A stretch of 43,591 bases of DNA from Candidatus Sumerlaeota bacterium (GTDB taxonomy: Bacteria > Sumerlaeota > Sumerlaeia > UBA8349): assembly GCA_016931035.1 (NCBI GenBank), contig JAFGFN010000145.1:1-43591 (forward strand). Direction: 5' to 3'. The notes beneath the pieces are model-generated. The model was not told where the DNA came from. It did no database searches and saw only the letters and a list, made by a program, of their open reading frames with translations. How positions within the stretch are numbered: position 1 is the first letter of the stretch; every line of letters starts with the position of its first letter. Positions 26,181 to 34,746 of this stretch are shown here, piece after piece. The position numbers were made by a program, and so were the translations under genes.

Positions 26181-26324
26181 GTCTCCCTCCCGCACGCCCC
26201 GATTGCAACGCCGCAAGACCGATCCCATATTCACTTTACGCCAAGCCCGTCCCCAGTCAAGACCGTTCGACCGGTTTGTGGCATTTCCCGCGACGATGAC
26301 AGCCTGGTTCGGCGGCGAACGCCT

Positions 26325-27845
26325 TCATCCGCTCGATTCGTTCTCGCCCGCGTAGTCGAACCAGTCGAAGTCGGCGGGCGCGTCGCAGGGACGTCCGCGG
26401 CCCGTGGCATAGAGCCCGATCATCGCGCCGGTGAATCCGCCCGCCACCTCGGTCGTCAGATATCGGGTCATCGCCGTGGCCAGAACCCGAGGTTCCCGCT
26501 CTCCAGGGAGGCAGCACGAAAATCGGTAGAGCGTTTCGTCTCCGCTCATCTCGAGCCGGACCGGCCCCTCCTCGCCGACCGCTTCGCGGGCGACGATGGC
26601 CGTCAGGTCGCCGATTCGGCGTCGGACGATCGCGTGGCGTTTTCCCTCGATCCGCGCGAGGGCGATTTCGTAGTGATGCTTCTCGTTGGCAAAGACCGTG
26701 AGGCCCGCCTCTTCATTCTCCTCGCGGGGAATGAAATCGAGAAGCGTAGCGGCGCGGAATCGGAAATGTTGCTGGCGGCGACAGACGAAGGCGGGCGAGG
26801 CGACGTCGTCCAGAGTGACGGCCGAACCGTGAAGCCGCAGGTAGCCGGGCCGCTCGGTCAGGGATCGGTCCGCGGGATTCGGGTTGCGCAGCGATACCCA
26901 ACTGAGATCCAGGCGCGGCGAGTCGAAATCGTCGCGCGTCGGCGCGACGGGCCAGGGGCAAAGCGGCCCGGGAGGCGCGGCGTCGACTTCGAGGCCGATC
27001 GTGTCGCCTCCGCGGACCACCGGCCAGCCGTCTTTCCAGTCGATCGGAGCCAGACACGTCTCGCGTCCCAGGAGGTGCATGTGCGGGAAACCGCTCGGAA
27101 TGTCGCGGATCGCCAGGAACACCATCCACCAACTGCCGTCGTGAGCCTGGAATAGGTCCGCGTGCCCGGTGGCCTGAAGCGGTCCAGGAAGACGCCGGTT
27201 GCTCAGAATCGGGTTGTCGGGATGCGACTCGAACGGCCCCCACGGGTCTTTCGACCGCGCGACGCAGACCATGTGTCCGCGACTGGTTCCGCCTTCCGCG
27301 ACCAGAAGATAATACAGGCCATCGATCTTGTAGAGATGCGGCGCTTCCATCCAGCCGCCGCCGGTTCCCGGCCAGGTTTGGCGAACCTCAGTCAAGCGTT
27401 TGCCGGTGCGAACGTCGATTTCGGATTGTTTGTTCCTGTTCGTGGTGTAGTAGATCTTGCCGTCGTCGTCGAACAAGAGAGAAGGATCGATTCCCTTCTG
27501 ATCCACCCAAATCGGCTCGGACCATTCTCCGGCGGGATCGGATGCGGTCACGAAGAAATTGCCGCCGCCCGAGGTGTTTGTCGTCGTCGTGTAGAAGACG
27601 TCTTTGTGGAATCGAATGGTCGGCGCGTAAACGCCGCGCGAACTCGGCGCTCCTTCCAAAGGAAGCTGGCTCGGACGGGTCAGGCAGTGGCCGATGGCGC
27701 GCCAGTGGATCAAGTCGCGGCTGTGGTAAATGGGGACTCCGGGGAAGTACTCGAACGTGCTCGTGACGAGAAAGTAGTCTTCTCCCACGCGACAAACGCT
27801 CGGGTCCGGATGAAAACCGGGAACGATCGGATTGGTGTAGGGCAA
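26325..27845 (-). CDS. GH43-family glycosidase (beta-xylosidase/arabinofuranosidase type)
   Basis: The 506-residue product starts at TTG 27845 with GGAGG 10 bases upstream. The five-bladed propeller opens with TNPIVPGFHPDPSV (general base Asp14), continues with GIDPSLLFDDDG (second Asp, ~130) and GGGWMEAPHLYK (acid Glu, ~180). A C-terminal beta-sandwich domain follows from about 330 to 500 (FDSPRLDLSWVSLRNP... LTVFANEKHHYEIAL), as in GH43 exo-acting xylosidases. No signal peptide is present, so it should act in the cytoplasm on imported oligosaccharides. Exact substrate cannot be told. The lipoprotein gene lies 96 bases upstream on the same strand. Confidence 0.92.
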   Translation of the reverse strand: MPYTNPIVPGFHPDPSVCRVGEDYFLVTSTFEYFPGVPIYHSRDLIHWRAIGHCLTRPSQLPLEGAPSSRGVYAPTIRFHKDVFYTTTTNTSGGGNFFVTASDPAGEWSEPIWVDQKGIDPSLLFDDDGKIYYTTNRNKQSEIDVRTGKRLTEVRQTWPGTGGGWMEAPHLYKIDGLYYLLVAEGGTSRGHMVCVARSKDPWGPFESHPDNPILSNRRLPGPLQATGHADLFQAHDGSWWMVFLAIRDIPSGFPHMHLLGRETCLAPIDWKDGWPVVRGGDTIGLEVDAAPPGPLCPWPVAPTRDDFDSPRLDLSWVSLRNPNPADRSLTERPGYLRLHGSAVTLDDVASPAFVCRRQQHFRFRAATLLDFIPREENEEAGLTVFANEKHHYEIALARIEGKRHAIVRRRIGDLTAIVAREAVGEEGPVRLEMSGDETLYRFSCCLPGEREPRVLATAMTRYLTTEVAGGFTGAMIGLYATGRGRPCDAPADFDWFDYAGENESSG

Positions 27846-27941
27846 GAACGGGTTTCCTCCGACTCTATGGGGAATGAACGCGGCATCGCCCCTTCCGTGC
27901 GACCGGCCGCGTCGATGCGAAGCGACAAGACGCCGGTGCGA

Positions 27942-28613
27942 CTATCTATCCTGGGGCGGGACCGCATTCTCTGCGGCGAAGACGAGTCCCTCGTTGCTCA
28001 GGCGCACCGTGTAGTCGGGATCGGCGTGAACGAAGCGAACGACTCCGTCCCTCCCGACGATGAAGACCGACGGAACGGGAAGAATGTGATGCGTTTCGCC
28101 GGATTCCGCCTCGAGATCGACGCCCAGCTCCTTGTAGCGCGCCAGCGTCTGGTCGTCCACACGGAAAGCGACGCCGAAGGCCTTGGCGCCTTCCATTGTG
28201 CGGTCGGAAAGGAAAGTGTGCTCCACTCCCGGACGGCTGTACTTGCGGATGCTTTCGGGACTGTCGGCGCCGACCGCGAGGGTGGTGAACCCCATGCGTT
28301 TGAGTTTCTCAGAGGTCTTCGCGAGCCCCATCAACTGGCGCGTACAATACGGACACCATCCTCCGCGATAGTAGATGAGGACGACGGGCTTCTTCGTCCA
28401 GTAGCTGCTGAGAGTGACCGGCGCATTCTCTTCGGTCAGAAAAGCGGTGTCGGGCGCCCTCATCCCGTAGACCAGAGGACGGACAGCCTCGGCGGAGGGC
28501 GCGACGACGGGCGGGGGAGGCGCGGGCGGAGGAAGCTGCGAACAGGCGCTGGTCAATGCCGCGGCAACGAGGAGGAGAATCGCGAGGATCCAACCGGGCG
28601 TTCGAGTCGACAT
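27942..28613 (-). CDS. lipoprotein thioredoxin-fold redoxin (AhpC/TSA-like)
   Basis: The 223-residue product starts at ATG 28613; AAAGGA lies 9 bases upstream, which favours it over an ATG six codons earlier. Residues 1-24 are a lipoprotein signal with lipobox LTSAC (Cys24), followed by a Pro-rich linker (26-38). The redoxin domain begins near 46, with the active-site pair in YYRGGWCPYCTRQL (Cys87, Cys90). Later motifs are TTLAVGADSPE, TFLSDRTMEGAKAFGV and PSVFIVGRDGVVRFVHADPDY. It belongs to the peroxiredoxin-like redoxin group and is probably anchored to a membrane outside the cytoplasm. It may reduce peroxides or disulfides; no partner is adjacent. Confidence 0.88.
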   Translation of the reverse strand: MSTRTPGWILAILLLVAAALTSACSQLPPPAPPPPVVAPSAEAVRPLVYGMRAPDTAFLTEENAPVTLSSYWTKKPVVLIYYRGGWCPYCTRQLMGLAKTSEKLKRMGFTTLAVGADSPESIRKYSRPGVEHTFLSDRTMEGAKAFGVAFRVDDQTLARYKELGVDLEAESGETHHILPVPSVFIVGRDGVVRFVHADPDYTVRLSNEGLVFAAENAVPPQDR

Positions 28614-29093
28614 GAGCGGTTTTCCTTTCATTCTGGAGAGCCGGCAGGGGGATTCGGCCCTCGCCGACTCCGTGATCGGGTGTTCTCCGTGAAGCGGACT
28701 GAAAACGTCGACGGGCGCACTACTTCGGGACGGCGCGGCGTCCTTTCCACCGAGGTTCGCACGGCGCCGGAGATTCTGTCAAGAGAAGCGTAGAGAAGCC
28801 GGGATTTCGCTTGCGCGGAGAGGGAGAGATGTGGCAGAAAGAGAATGAGATATTGTGCCCCCGGGCCTGAAATCCACCCGATGTCCGATCGAGAGAACTG
28901 AAGGCGCTTCCACTGACGCACGCGCGTCGCCCACTCGACGCGCGGGAGGGAGGAACTCGTCTTGCCGGTCCGACTTCGCAACCGGCACTCGAAGTCTAAC
29001 CGCTTGACTTTTCTCGTCCGTTTTGAGTTGATCCGAGATTCGTCCTATTGGCCCGTCGGCGGATGAACCCATTTTTGTGTTTCCGGACGGCAA
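28614..29093. other. divergent spacer between the redoxin gene and dnaG
   Basis: This 480-base region separates divergent genes. I see no gene longer than about 15 codons that looks real. A 13-codon frame near 28830 has a good GGAGAGGGAGAG ribosome site but no recognisable product. It should hold promoters for both flanking genes; the best dnaG candidate is annotated separately. Confidence 0.5.
29023..29051 (+). promoter_or_regulatory. candidate promoter of dnaG-rpoD
   Basis: TTGAGT (29023-29028) and TATTGG (29046-29051) are 17 bases apart, 43 bases before the dnaG ATG. An overlapping TTGACT at 29004-29009 is a stronger -35 match, but no good -10 lies at the right distance. It is a weak assignment by eye. 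Confidence 0.3.
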
Positions 29094-30995
29094 ATGAGCA
29101 GCACCTTTTCGACCTTTAGCGACTTCGCCAACCGGGTTCGGACCGCCGCCGATATCGTGGAGGTGGTGGGAGAGTACGTCGAACTCAAACGCGCCGGCGC
29201 CAACCTCAAAGGTCTCTGTCCCTTCCACCAGGAAAAGACTCCTTCGTTCAACGTTCATCCCGCCAAACAAATCTTCAAGTGCTTCGGTTGCGGCAAAGGC
29301 GGCGACGTCATCGCTTTCGTCCGCGAGATCGAGCGAGCCGATTTCCGCGAGGCCCTGGAAATCCTGGCGGGCAAGTACGGCCTCGAAATGCCTCGTTTCG
29401 AGCCCCGAGGCGTCGAGGAAGAGAAGATCCGCCACCGCCAGAACCTCGGCGAGGCCCTCGCCGAAGCGGCCCGCTACTACGCGGAGCGGCTGGCGCACCC
29501 CGACCACGGCGTCGCGGGTCGCGAGTACCTGGATCGGCGGGGCGTCTCTCGCGAGGTCGTTCAGGCGTTCAACCTGGGACTGGCGAGCGAAGATTCGCGG
29601 GGGCTGACGGACCGTCTTCGAGCCAAGGGGTTCTCGGACCGCACGATGCTCGAAGCCGGACTGGCGCGCGAGTTCAAAACCGGCTCGGGCGTCGGAGACT
29701 ATCTTCGGGGAAGATTGATATTCCCAATCTTGGGTGTTCGTGGTACAATCGTAGGATTTGGTGGGAGGGTGATCGGCGAGGGAACGCCGAAGTACCTGAA
29801 CACCCCTGAGACGGAACTCTTTCGTAAAGGCCATGAACTTTACGGACTATCCCAAGCCCGCGACACCTTGACGCGCCAAGGTTCCCCCGCCGTTCTGGTC
29901 GAAGGATATATGGACGTGATCGCCTGCCACCAGGCGGGGGTGACGGGGGCGGTGGCGTCGATGGGCACGGCGTTGACGGCCGATCAATCTAGGCTGATTC
30001 GTCGCTATACTAGGGAGGCTGTCTTTCTCTACGACGGAGACGAAGCCGGGATCAAAGCGATTCTGCGAGGATTGGAGGCTCTGGTAGGGGCCGGGTTGTC
30101 GGTTCGCGTGGGTTTGCTGCCCGAAGGCGAGGATCCGGACAGTTATGCGCGGCGCGAGGGTGTCCAGGCGCTTAGACAGTTGGTAAGTCAGGCTGTACCG
30201 TTCTTGGACTTCCTCTTGCAGCAAGCTCGACGCCGCTACGACATGAATTCCCCCGAGGGGACGTTCCAGGCGCTCGAACTGTTCGAGCCGGTCCTGGAGG
30301 CGATGAACGAGGAGCTGGTCCGGGAGGGCTATATCACGCGCCTCGCGCTCGAGCTGGGGCACCCGGAGGCGGCGCTACGACGTCACTTGGACAAGAAGAG
30401 TCGGAGCGCGCGTCGCCGCGCGCCCGTTGCGGCCGACGGACCCCAAGTTGGAGGCACGAATCTTGCACCTTCGGGATCATGGCAAGAGGAAGCCGTTGGC
30501 GAGGGAGGACGCCGCCCTACGCCGAGGGAAATGGGGCTCTTGCGGATTCTGATCGAGCACGGCGACGCTCGAAGCCAGATTCGCCCCCGCCTGCGCGGCG
30601 AGTGGATCGAACACCCGATGGTGCGGCGATGGGTCGAGAACGTCCTGGGCGTAGACGCGCGCGAGGCCAACGTCTGGCCTCATCTGATGGCCCAGTGCCG
30701 TTCGCCCGAGCAGGAAGGGTTCTTGCAGTCCGTAGTCTTCGAGTCCGACGAGCCCGGCGAAGACTACTTGGCGATGGCCGAGCAACTGGTCGACCGGATC
30801 GAGGCCGATTACCGGTTGGCCGAGAACCGGCGTTTGAACGCGCAGGTGGATCGGCTCTGGAAAACCAGCCGGGCCAAACCCGAGATCGACCCGATCGCGC
30901 AGCGCCAGATGGAGAATCTCCAAGAGAGAGTGCGCCTGGCAAACGAGGTGAAGCGCGTCGCGAGAACGCACCCGGGTTTGGGAAACGACTATTAG
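29094..30995 (+). CDS. dnaG: DNA primase
   Basis: The 633-residue primase makes RNA primers for replication. The N-terminal CHC2 zinc-binding domain has Cys42, His45, Cys63 and Cys66 (CPFHQEKTPSFNVHP...FKCFGCGKGG). The RNA polymerase/TOPRIM core includes AREYLDRRGV, VGFGGRVIGEGTPKYLNTPET, VLVEGYMDVIACHQAG (catalytic Glu ~270), ASMGTALT and FLYDGDEAG (Asp pair ~313). The C-terminal helicase-binding region (about 440-633) is divergent, as usual. It is followed 124 bases later by rpoD, the conserved core of the macromolecular synthesis operon; rpsU and yqeY, often upstream, are not here. Confidence 0.97.
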   Translation: MSSTFSTFSDFANRVRTAADIVEVVGEYVELKRAGANLKGLCPFHQEKTPSFNVHPAKQIFKCFGCGKGGDVIAFVREIERADFREALEILAGKYGLEMPRFEPRGVEEEKIRHRQNLGEALAEAARYYAERLAHPDHGVAGREYLDRRGVSREVVQAFNLGLASEDSRGLTDRLRAKGFSDRTMLEAGLAREFKTGSGVGDYLRGRLIFPILGVRGTIVGFGGRVIGEGTPKYLNTPETELFRKGHELYGLSQARDTLTRQGSPAVLVEGYMDVIACHQAGVTGAVASMGTALTADQSRLIRRYTREAVFLYDGDEAGIKAILRGLEALVGAGLSVRVGLLPEGEDPDSYARREGVQALRQLVSQAVPFLDFLLQQARRRYDMNSPEGTFQALELFEPVLEAMNEELVREGYITRLALELGHPEAALRRHLDKKSRSARRRAPVAADGPQVGGTNLAPSGSWQEEAVGEGGRRPTPREMGLLRILIEHGDARSQIRPRLRGEWIEHPMVRRWVENVLGVDAREANVWPHLMAQCRSPEQEGFLQSVVFESDEPGEDYLAMAEQLVDRIEADYRLAENRRLNAQVDRLWKTSRAKPEIDPIAQRQMENLQERVRLANEVKRVARTHPGLGNDY

Positions 30996-31043
30996 GGGGA
31001 TCCAACGCCCCATGATCGGCGTCTAAGGTGGTGGACAGAGAAT

Positions 31044-31059
31044 CCCGCCTTGCGGCGGG
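31044..31059 (+). promoter_or_regulatory. small GC hairpin between dnaG and rpoD
   Basis: CCCGCC (31044-31049) pairs with GGCGGG (31054-31059) across TTGC. No T-run follows. In other bacteria the dnaG-rpoD spacer holds a processing or attenuation site that lowers dnaG relative to rpoD; this hairpin could serve that purpose, by inference only. Confidence 0.35.
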
Positions 31060-31119
31060 TCCGCGTCGAGGCCGTCAGGTCGTGCGGGACTCAACGGATG
31101 AGAGGTCGGTTGACGACAC

Positions 31120-32925
31120 ATGGCAAACGCAATGACGGGAAAAGACTTCGAGAGTCTGATTACTCAGGGCAAGGAGAAGGGGCATCTGACCTTCAACGAG
31201 ATCAACGATCTTCTGCCCGACGACTTCTCCGCCTCCGACATGGAGAGCCTCCTGGACGAGCTCGAGGAGCAGCATATCGACGTCATCGGACGCGGGAACA
31301 AGAGCGGCGAGGAATCGGTCGTCGTCGAGGAGATCGAGGCGGCGCCGTCGGCCGCTCGGAAGAAACGTCCCGCATCGAGCGACATCGATAGCGTCTTTGT
31401 GCGCGTCGAAGAGGACTCGGACGACGGGGCGGAAACGGCGAAGATCGACGATCCGGTTCGACTCTACCTGATGGAGATGGGCAAGGTGCCCCTTCTGTCG
31501 CGCGACGAGGAGATCAACCTGGCCAAACAGATCGAGGAGGGACGACAGGAAATCACGGGAGCCATCTCGCAGGCTAGCTGCACCGCCGACGAAATCAAGC
31601 GCCTCTCGGTCAAAGTCGAGTGCGGCGCGGTCAGCCTCAACGACCTGTTGCGCGCCAATATCGACGAGACCAACGCGGCCGTTCGCGCCAAGAAGGTCAA
31701 TGAAGTGCTCGAGGAATTCTCGGGCATTCTGGCCAACTACGAGAAGATCTTCAAGAACCTGGAGATGCTTTCCGATCCCGCGGTCACTCAGCGTCGGGTC
31801 AAGACTCTGACCAACGCCGTCGAGAAACTGCGCCTGGACATCAACGATCGGCTGACCCGAGTGGACCTGAACTTCGGCATCATCGAGGAGATCGCCGACA
31901 AGATTAAGCGCACCTACAGCAACATTCATTCGGCGCACCAGGAGATCCGCCAGATCTTCCTCAACACGATGCTCAGCGAGGCGGACTTGCGGCGCATCGT
32001 CAAGCGCACCAAGAAGAACTCGCCCGAGGCGCGCGCGCTCAAACGCAAGCACGGCCTGACGCTGGATCAGTTCACCGAGATGGACAAGCGCGTGCGAACG
32101 GCCCAGCGCACGATCAAGCGACTCGAGAAAGAGGCGAACAACCGGTTCGAGGAGCTGAGCGACATCGTCTCGAGCATCCGCGAGGGAGAGCGCAAAGCCC
32201 AGGACGCCAAGATGAAGGTGGTCGAGGCGAACCTGCGTCTCGTGGTCTCGATCGCGAAGAAGTACACGAACCGGGGGCTTCAGTTCCTGGACCTGATCCA
32301 GGAAGGGAACATCGGCCTCATGCGCGCCGTGGACAAGTTCGAGTACCAGCGCGGCTACAAGTTCTCGACCTACGCCACGTGGTGGATCCGGCAGGCCGTC
32401 ACCCGCGCCATCGCCGACCAAGCGCGGACCATCCGCATCCCGGTCCACATGATCGAGACGATTAACAAGCTCTCGCGCGTGTCGCGCTTCCTGGTTCAGG
32501 AGCTCGGGCGCGAGCCGACCCCGGAAGAGATCGCCGAGAAGATGGACCATCCGGTGGACAAGATCCGTCGGATCTTCAAGATCGCGCAACAGCCGATCTC
32601 GCTCGAGACCCCGATCGGCGAAGACGGCGATTCGCACTTCGGCGATTTTATCGAGGACACCGACGCCACGTCGCCCGTCGACGTGACGTCCTACAACCTC
32701 ATGCGCGAACAGATCGAGAACGTCCTCAACACCCTGACCGAGCGCGAGGAGAAGGTCCTGCGCCTGCGGTTCGGCATCGGCAACAACGACTTCCCGCGCA
32801 CGCTCGAAGAGGTGGGGACGATCTTCAACGTCACGCGCGAACGCGTGCGCCAGATCGAGACCAAGGCGCTGAACAAACTCCGCCACCCAAGCCGCCGCAA
32901 AAAGCTGATCGAGTTCATGGAATAA
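31120..32925 (+). CDS. rpoD: housekeeping RNA polymerase sigma factor (sigma-70/RpoD)
   Basis: The 601-residue primary sigma factor directs RNA polymerase to -35/-10 promoters. Region 1.1 spans about 1-85 ([23 protein letters not shown]). Region 1.2 is near 110 ([21 protein letters not shown]). A large non-conserved region lies at about 140-360. Region 2 starts near 365 with [34 protein letters not shown] and the -10 helix [17 protein letters not shown]. Region 3 follows, and region 4.2 ends in [28 protein letters not shown]. Region 1.1 and this length mark it as primary rather than alternative. It lies downstream of dnaG. A HicB gene begins 14 bases after its stop. Confidence 0.98.
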   Translation: MANAMTGKDFESLITQGKEKGHLTFNEINDLLPDDFSASDMESLLDELEEQHIDVIGRGNKSGEESVVVEEIEAAPSAARKKRPASSDIDSVFVRVEEDSDDGAETAKIDDPVRLYLMEMGKVPLLSRDEEINLAKQIEEGRQEITGAISQASCTADEIKRLSVKVECGAVSLNDLLRANIDETNAAVRAKKVNEVLEEFSGILANYEKIFKNLEMLSDPAVTQRRVKTLTNAVEKLRLDINDRLTRVDLNFGIIEEIADKIKRTYSNIHSAHQEIRQIFLNTMLSEADLRRIVKRTKKNSPEARALKRKHGLTLDQFTEMDKRVRTAQRTIKRLEKEANNRFEELSDIVSSIREGERKAQDAKMKVVEANLRLVVSIAKKYTNRGLQFLDLIQEGNIGLMRAVDKFEYQRGYKFSTYATWWIRQAVTRAIADQARTIRIPVHMIETINKLSRVSRFLVQELGREPTPEEIAEKMDHPVDKIRRIFKIAQQPISLETPIGEDGDSHFGDFIEDTDATSPVDVTSYNLMREQIENVLNTLTEREEKVLRLRFGIGNNDFPRTLEEVGTIFNVTRERVRQIETKALNKLRHPSRRKKLIEFME

Positions 32926-32939
32926 GGGAGATACAGAAC

Positions 32940-33158
32940 ATGACAATGTTCCATATCACACTCGAGAACGCCGAGGATGGGTGGGTGGTCGCCGAATGCC
33001 CCGCGTTGCCTGGCTGCGTGTCGCAGGGCCGCGACGAGAAGGAAGCCTTGGAGAACATCAAAGAGGCGATCGCCGCGTGGCTCTGGGCGGAAGATCAGAA
33101 GGCGCTCCTGACCCTCGGCGATGACAAGAAGAGCCACTCCGTCATGGTCGCGGTGTAG
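32940..33158 (+). CDS. hicB: HicB-family antitoxin
   Basis: The 72-residue product starts at ATG 32940 behind GGGAG, only 14 bases after rpoD. It has the HicB partial RNase-H-like fold: FHITLENAEDGWVVAECPALPGCVSQGRDEKEALENIKEAI. No separate DNA-binding domain is present, as in short HicB proteins. It would neutralise the HicA encoded 4 bases downstream. The order here is antitoxin first, the reverse of the classical hicAB order but common. Confidence 0.9.
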   Translation: MTMFHITLENAEDGWVVAECPALPGCVSQGRDEKEALENIKEAIAAWLWAEDQKALLTLGDDKKSHSVMVAV

Positions 33159-33162
33159 CGTC

Positions 33163-33384
33163 ATGGCGCGATTGGCGAACATTTCCGGCAAAGCCGCCGC
33201 GGTCGCCTTCGAGAAGGCAGGCTGGCGTCTGCTTGGCCAAGTGGGGAGTCACGCGGCGATGACCAAACCGGGCATCCGCGTCAACCTGTCCGTTCCGCAA
33301 CATAGAGAACTCTCGGTCGGAGCATTGCGAGCCCTCATCCGCGCGTCGGGAATGACCGTCGAGGAATTCCTCGGTTTGCTGTAG
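33163..33384 (+). CDS. hicA: HicA-family mRNA interferase toxin
   Basis: The 73-residue product starts at ATG 33163. It has the YcfA/HicA double-stranded-RNA-binding-like layout: SGKAAAVAFEKAGWRLLGQVGSHAAMTKPG, VNLSVPQHRELSVGALRALIRASGMTVEEFLGLL. The catalytic histidine is retained in GSHAAM, although the usual GSHH is GSHA here. It is predicted to cleave mRNA when free of HicB. The next gene begins 8 bases after its stop, so the whole cluster may be read from one transcript, possibly including read-through from rpoD. Confidence 0.9.
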   Translation: MARLANISGKAAAVAFEKAGWRLLGQVGSHAAMTKPGIRVNLSVPQHRELSVGALRALIRASGMTVEEFLGLL

Positions 33385-33392
33385 CGATTGTT

Positions 33393-33596
33393 ATGCTCGA
33401 AAAACAGGTCCATCACGGTTTCGAATGGGAAACGCCCGAGGCCAAGGCGCGATGGTTTCAGTCGCTCAGCGAGGAAGAGCGGATGGACCTGATGTGCGAA
33501 TTCTACGACCTGATCGTGGAAAACCAGCCCGACATCGCGAGGCGCAAGCGTGTTTCACAAGCTCAAGGACCTGTTCAGATCCTTAGAAGAAAATGA
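33393..33596 (+). CDS. small protein paired with a nucleotidyltransferase
   Basis: The 67-residue product starts at ATG 33393. The central segment EWETPEAKARWFQSLSEEERMDLMCEFYDLI is helical and acidic, and the C-terminus is basic (ARRKRVSQAQGPVQILRRK). I recall similar small proteins directly upstream of DUF6036-type nucleotidyltransferases, but I cannot assign a named family with certainty. Its 3' end overlaps the nucleotidyltransferase start by 47 bases, indicating coupled expression. A toxin-antitoxin or phage-defence role is inferred from this pairing only. Confidence 0.65.
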   Translation: MLEKQVHHGFEWETPEAKARWFQSLSEEERMDLMCEFYDLIVENQPDIARRKRVSQAQGPVQILRRK

Positions 33597-33999
33597 TGTC
33601 CGTTACCTGGTAATCGGGGGCATCGCGGCGGGACTATACGGGGTGCCGCGCAACACGTTCGACTTGGATATCGTCATCGAGCCCACGCAGGACAACGCGG
33701 ACAGGCTCCTCAAGGCATTGGCTTCAGCCGGTTTGGGCACGGCTTCCCTCACCGACGTCCCGACCGTACTGAAAAACGAAATCACGACGTTTCAGGACTA
33801 CGTGGCAATCGACGTGTTCACGCGCACGCCCGGCCTCCGATTCGACGATGCCTGGTCCAGACGCGCGACAAAAACCTACAAAGGCCAAGCCTTCCACGTC
33901 GTTTGCCTCGAGGATTTGATCGCCTCGAAACGCGCCTCCGGCAGATCCGTCGATCTCGAAGACGCGCGAATGCTCGAAGCCAGTCCGGATCTCCGCTGA
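33550..33999 (+). CDS. MNT-like nucleotidyltransferase (DUF6036/AbiEii-like)
   Basis: The 149-residue product starts at GTG 33550 with GAGG nearby. The nucleotidyltransferase site is intact: GGIAAGLYGVPRNTFDLDIVIE provides the GG and the D-x-D metal ligands (~37-39), and YVAIDVFTRTPGL supplies the third acidic residue near 80. The C-terminal LEDLIASKRASGRSVDLEDARML is the typical end of this group. Relatives transfer nucleotides to tRNA or to partner proteins in toxin-antitoxin and abortive-infection systems (AbiEii, MntA). Whether this one is toxin or antitoxin cannot be told. It follows and overlaps the 67-residue gene. Confidence 0.85.
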   Translation: MFHKLKDLFRSLEENDVRYLVIGGIAAGLYGVPRNTFDLDIVIEPTQDNADRLLKALASAGLGTASLTDVPTVLKNEITTFQDYVAIDVFTRTPGLRFDDAWSRRATKTYKGQAFHVVCLEDLIASKRASGRSVDLEDARMLEASPDLR

Positions 34000-34013
34000 C
34001 TCACTCCGAAGAA

Positions 34014-34032
34014 CACGGGCGGGACGCCCGTG
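34014..34032. repeat. HGRDARAT-type palindromic repeat
   Basis: CACGGGCG (34014-34021) and CGCCCGTG (34025-34032) pair perfectly around GGA, in the 44-base gap between two convergent genes. Read through on the plus strand, the unit and its flank translate to EEHGRDARATL, a spurious peptide seen repeatedly in genomes of PVC and related phyla. It could also terminate both convergent transcripts, though it lacks T-runs. Confidence 0.8.
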
Positions 34033-34043
34033 CCACTCTCGGA

Positions 34044-34673
34044 TCACGACTCCACGTATCGAATCCATGTCTGCGCGATGAAGGCGTGGCCGGCCAGGGT
34101 GGGGTGGACGCCGTCCGCCGCCCAGTAGGCGGGTTCGCGACGCCGGCACGCCTCGGCGAAGATCTTGTCGAGCGGGATCCGAAGCGCGCCGAACTCGTCC
34201 GCGAGACGATTCACGACTTCGATCTTCGGGTCCAAGTCCTCGCGCCACGTCTTGCGGTCCTCGGGATGGGGAAGAACGAATGGCTCGATCAGGACGATGC
34301 GCGCCCGCGTCTCGCGCTTCGTCCGGTCGAGAATCGTGCGATATTCCTCCTCGAACCGCTCGACCGGGGTGGGATCGTCCCGGTCGTAGCGCCGCCACGT
34401 GTTGTTGATGCCGATCATGATCGACAGCCAGTCGGGTTGGAGATCGATGCAGTCGCGGTCCCAGCGTTTCACCAGGTCCTGGGTCCGGTTGCCGCCGATG
34501 CCGCGATTGATGAATTGGAGATCGAGTTCGGGATAGAGCGCCATGAGCCACGCGGCGGCGAGCTTCGCGTATCCGGCGCCGAGCGAATCGGGATTGTCGC
34601 GTTTGCGTCCGCTGTCGGTGATGCTGTCTCCCTGGAACAGGATCTTCCGATTCTTCTTGAAGGGCGTGGCCAT
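34044..34673 (-). CDS. SGNH/GDSL-family hydrolase
   Basis: The 209-residue product starts at ATG 34673, preceded by AAAGGA at 7 bases; the longer frame to 34700 lacks a ribosome site. The catalytic blocks are present in order: block I FQGDSITDSG (Ser), block II with GIGGNRT (Gly/Asn oxyanion), block III MIGINNTWRR (Asn), block V DGVHPTLAGH (Asp and His). These enzymes are esterases, often removing acetyl groups from polysaccharides or lipids. There is no signal peptide. It is preceded by the giant repeat gene on the same strand with a 73-base gap, and converges with the nucleotidyltransferase. Confidence 0.92.
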   Translation of the reverse strand: MATPFKKNRKILFQGDSITDSGRKRDNPDSLGAGYAKLAAAWLMALYPELDLQFINRGIGGNRTQDLVKRWDRDCIDLQPDWLSIMIGINNTWRRYDRDDPTPVERFEEEYRTILDRTKRETRARIVLIEPFVLPHPEDRKTWREDLDPKIEVVNRLADEFGALRIPLDKIFAEACRRREPAYWAADGVHPTLAGHAFIAQTWIRYVES

Positions 34674-34746
34674 AGAGGTCCTTTCTTCAGACATTTGCAT
34701 TCCGCCACGTTGTAACGCTCGGGCGGCGCGGACGCAAAGGAAATCC

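Noticed and set aside
28828..28872. Short peptide frame with a strong ribosome site upstream of dnaG
   Set aside because: It has 13 codons, no recognisable product and no evidence of coupling. A purine-rich run can arise by chance in this region.
31044..31059. Hairpin after dnaG as an intrinsic terminator
   Set aside because: No T-run follows, and rpoD is expected to be transcribed with dnaG. It was kept only as a possible attenuation or processing site.
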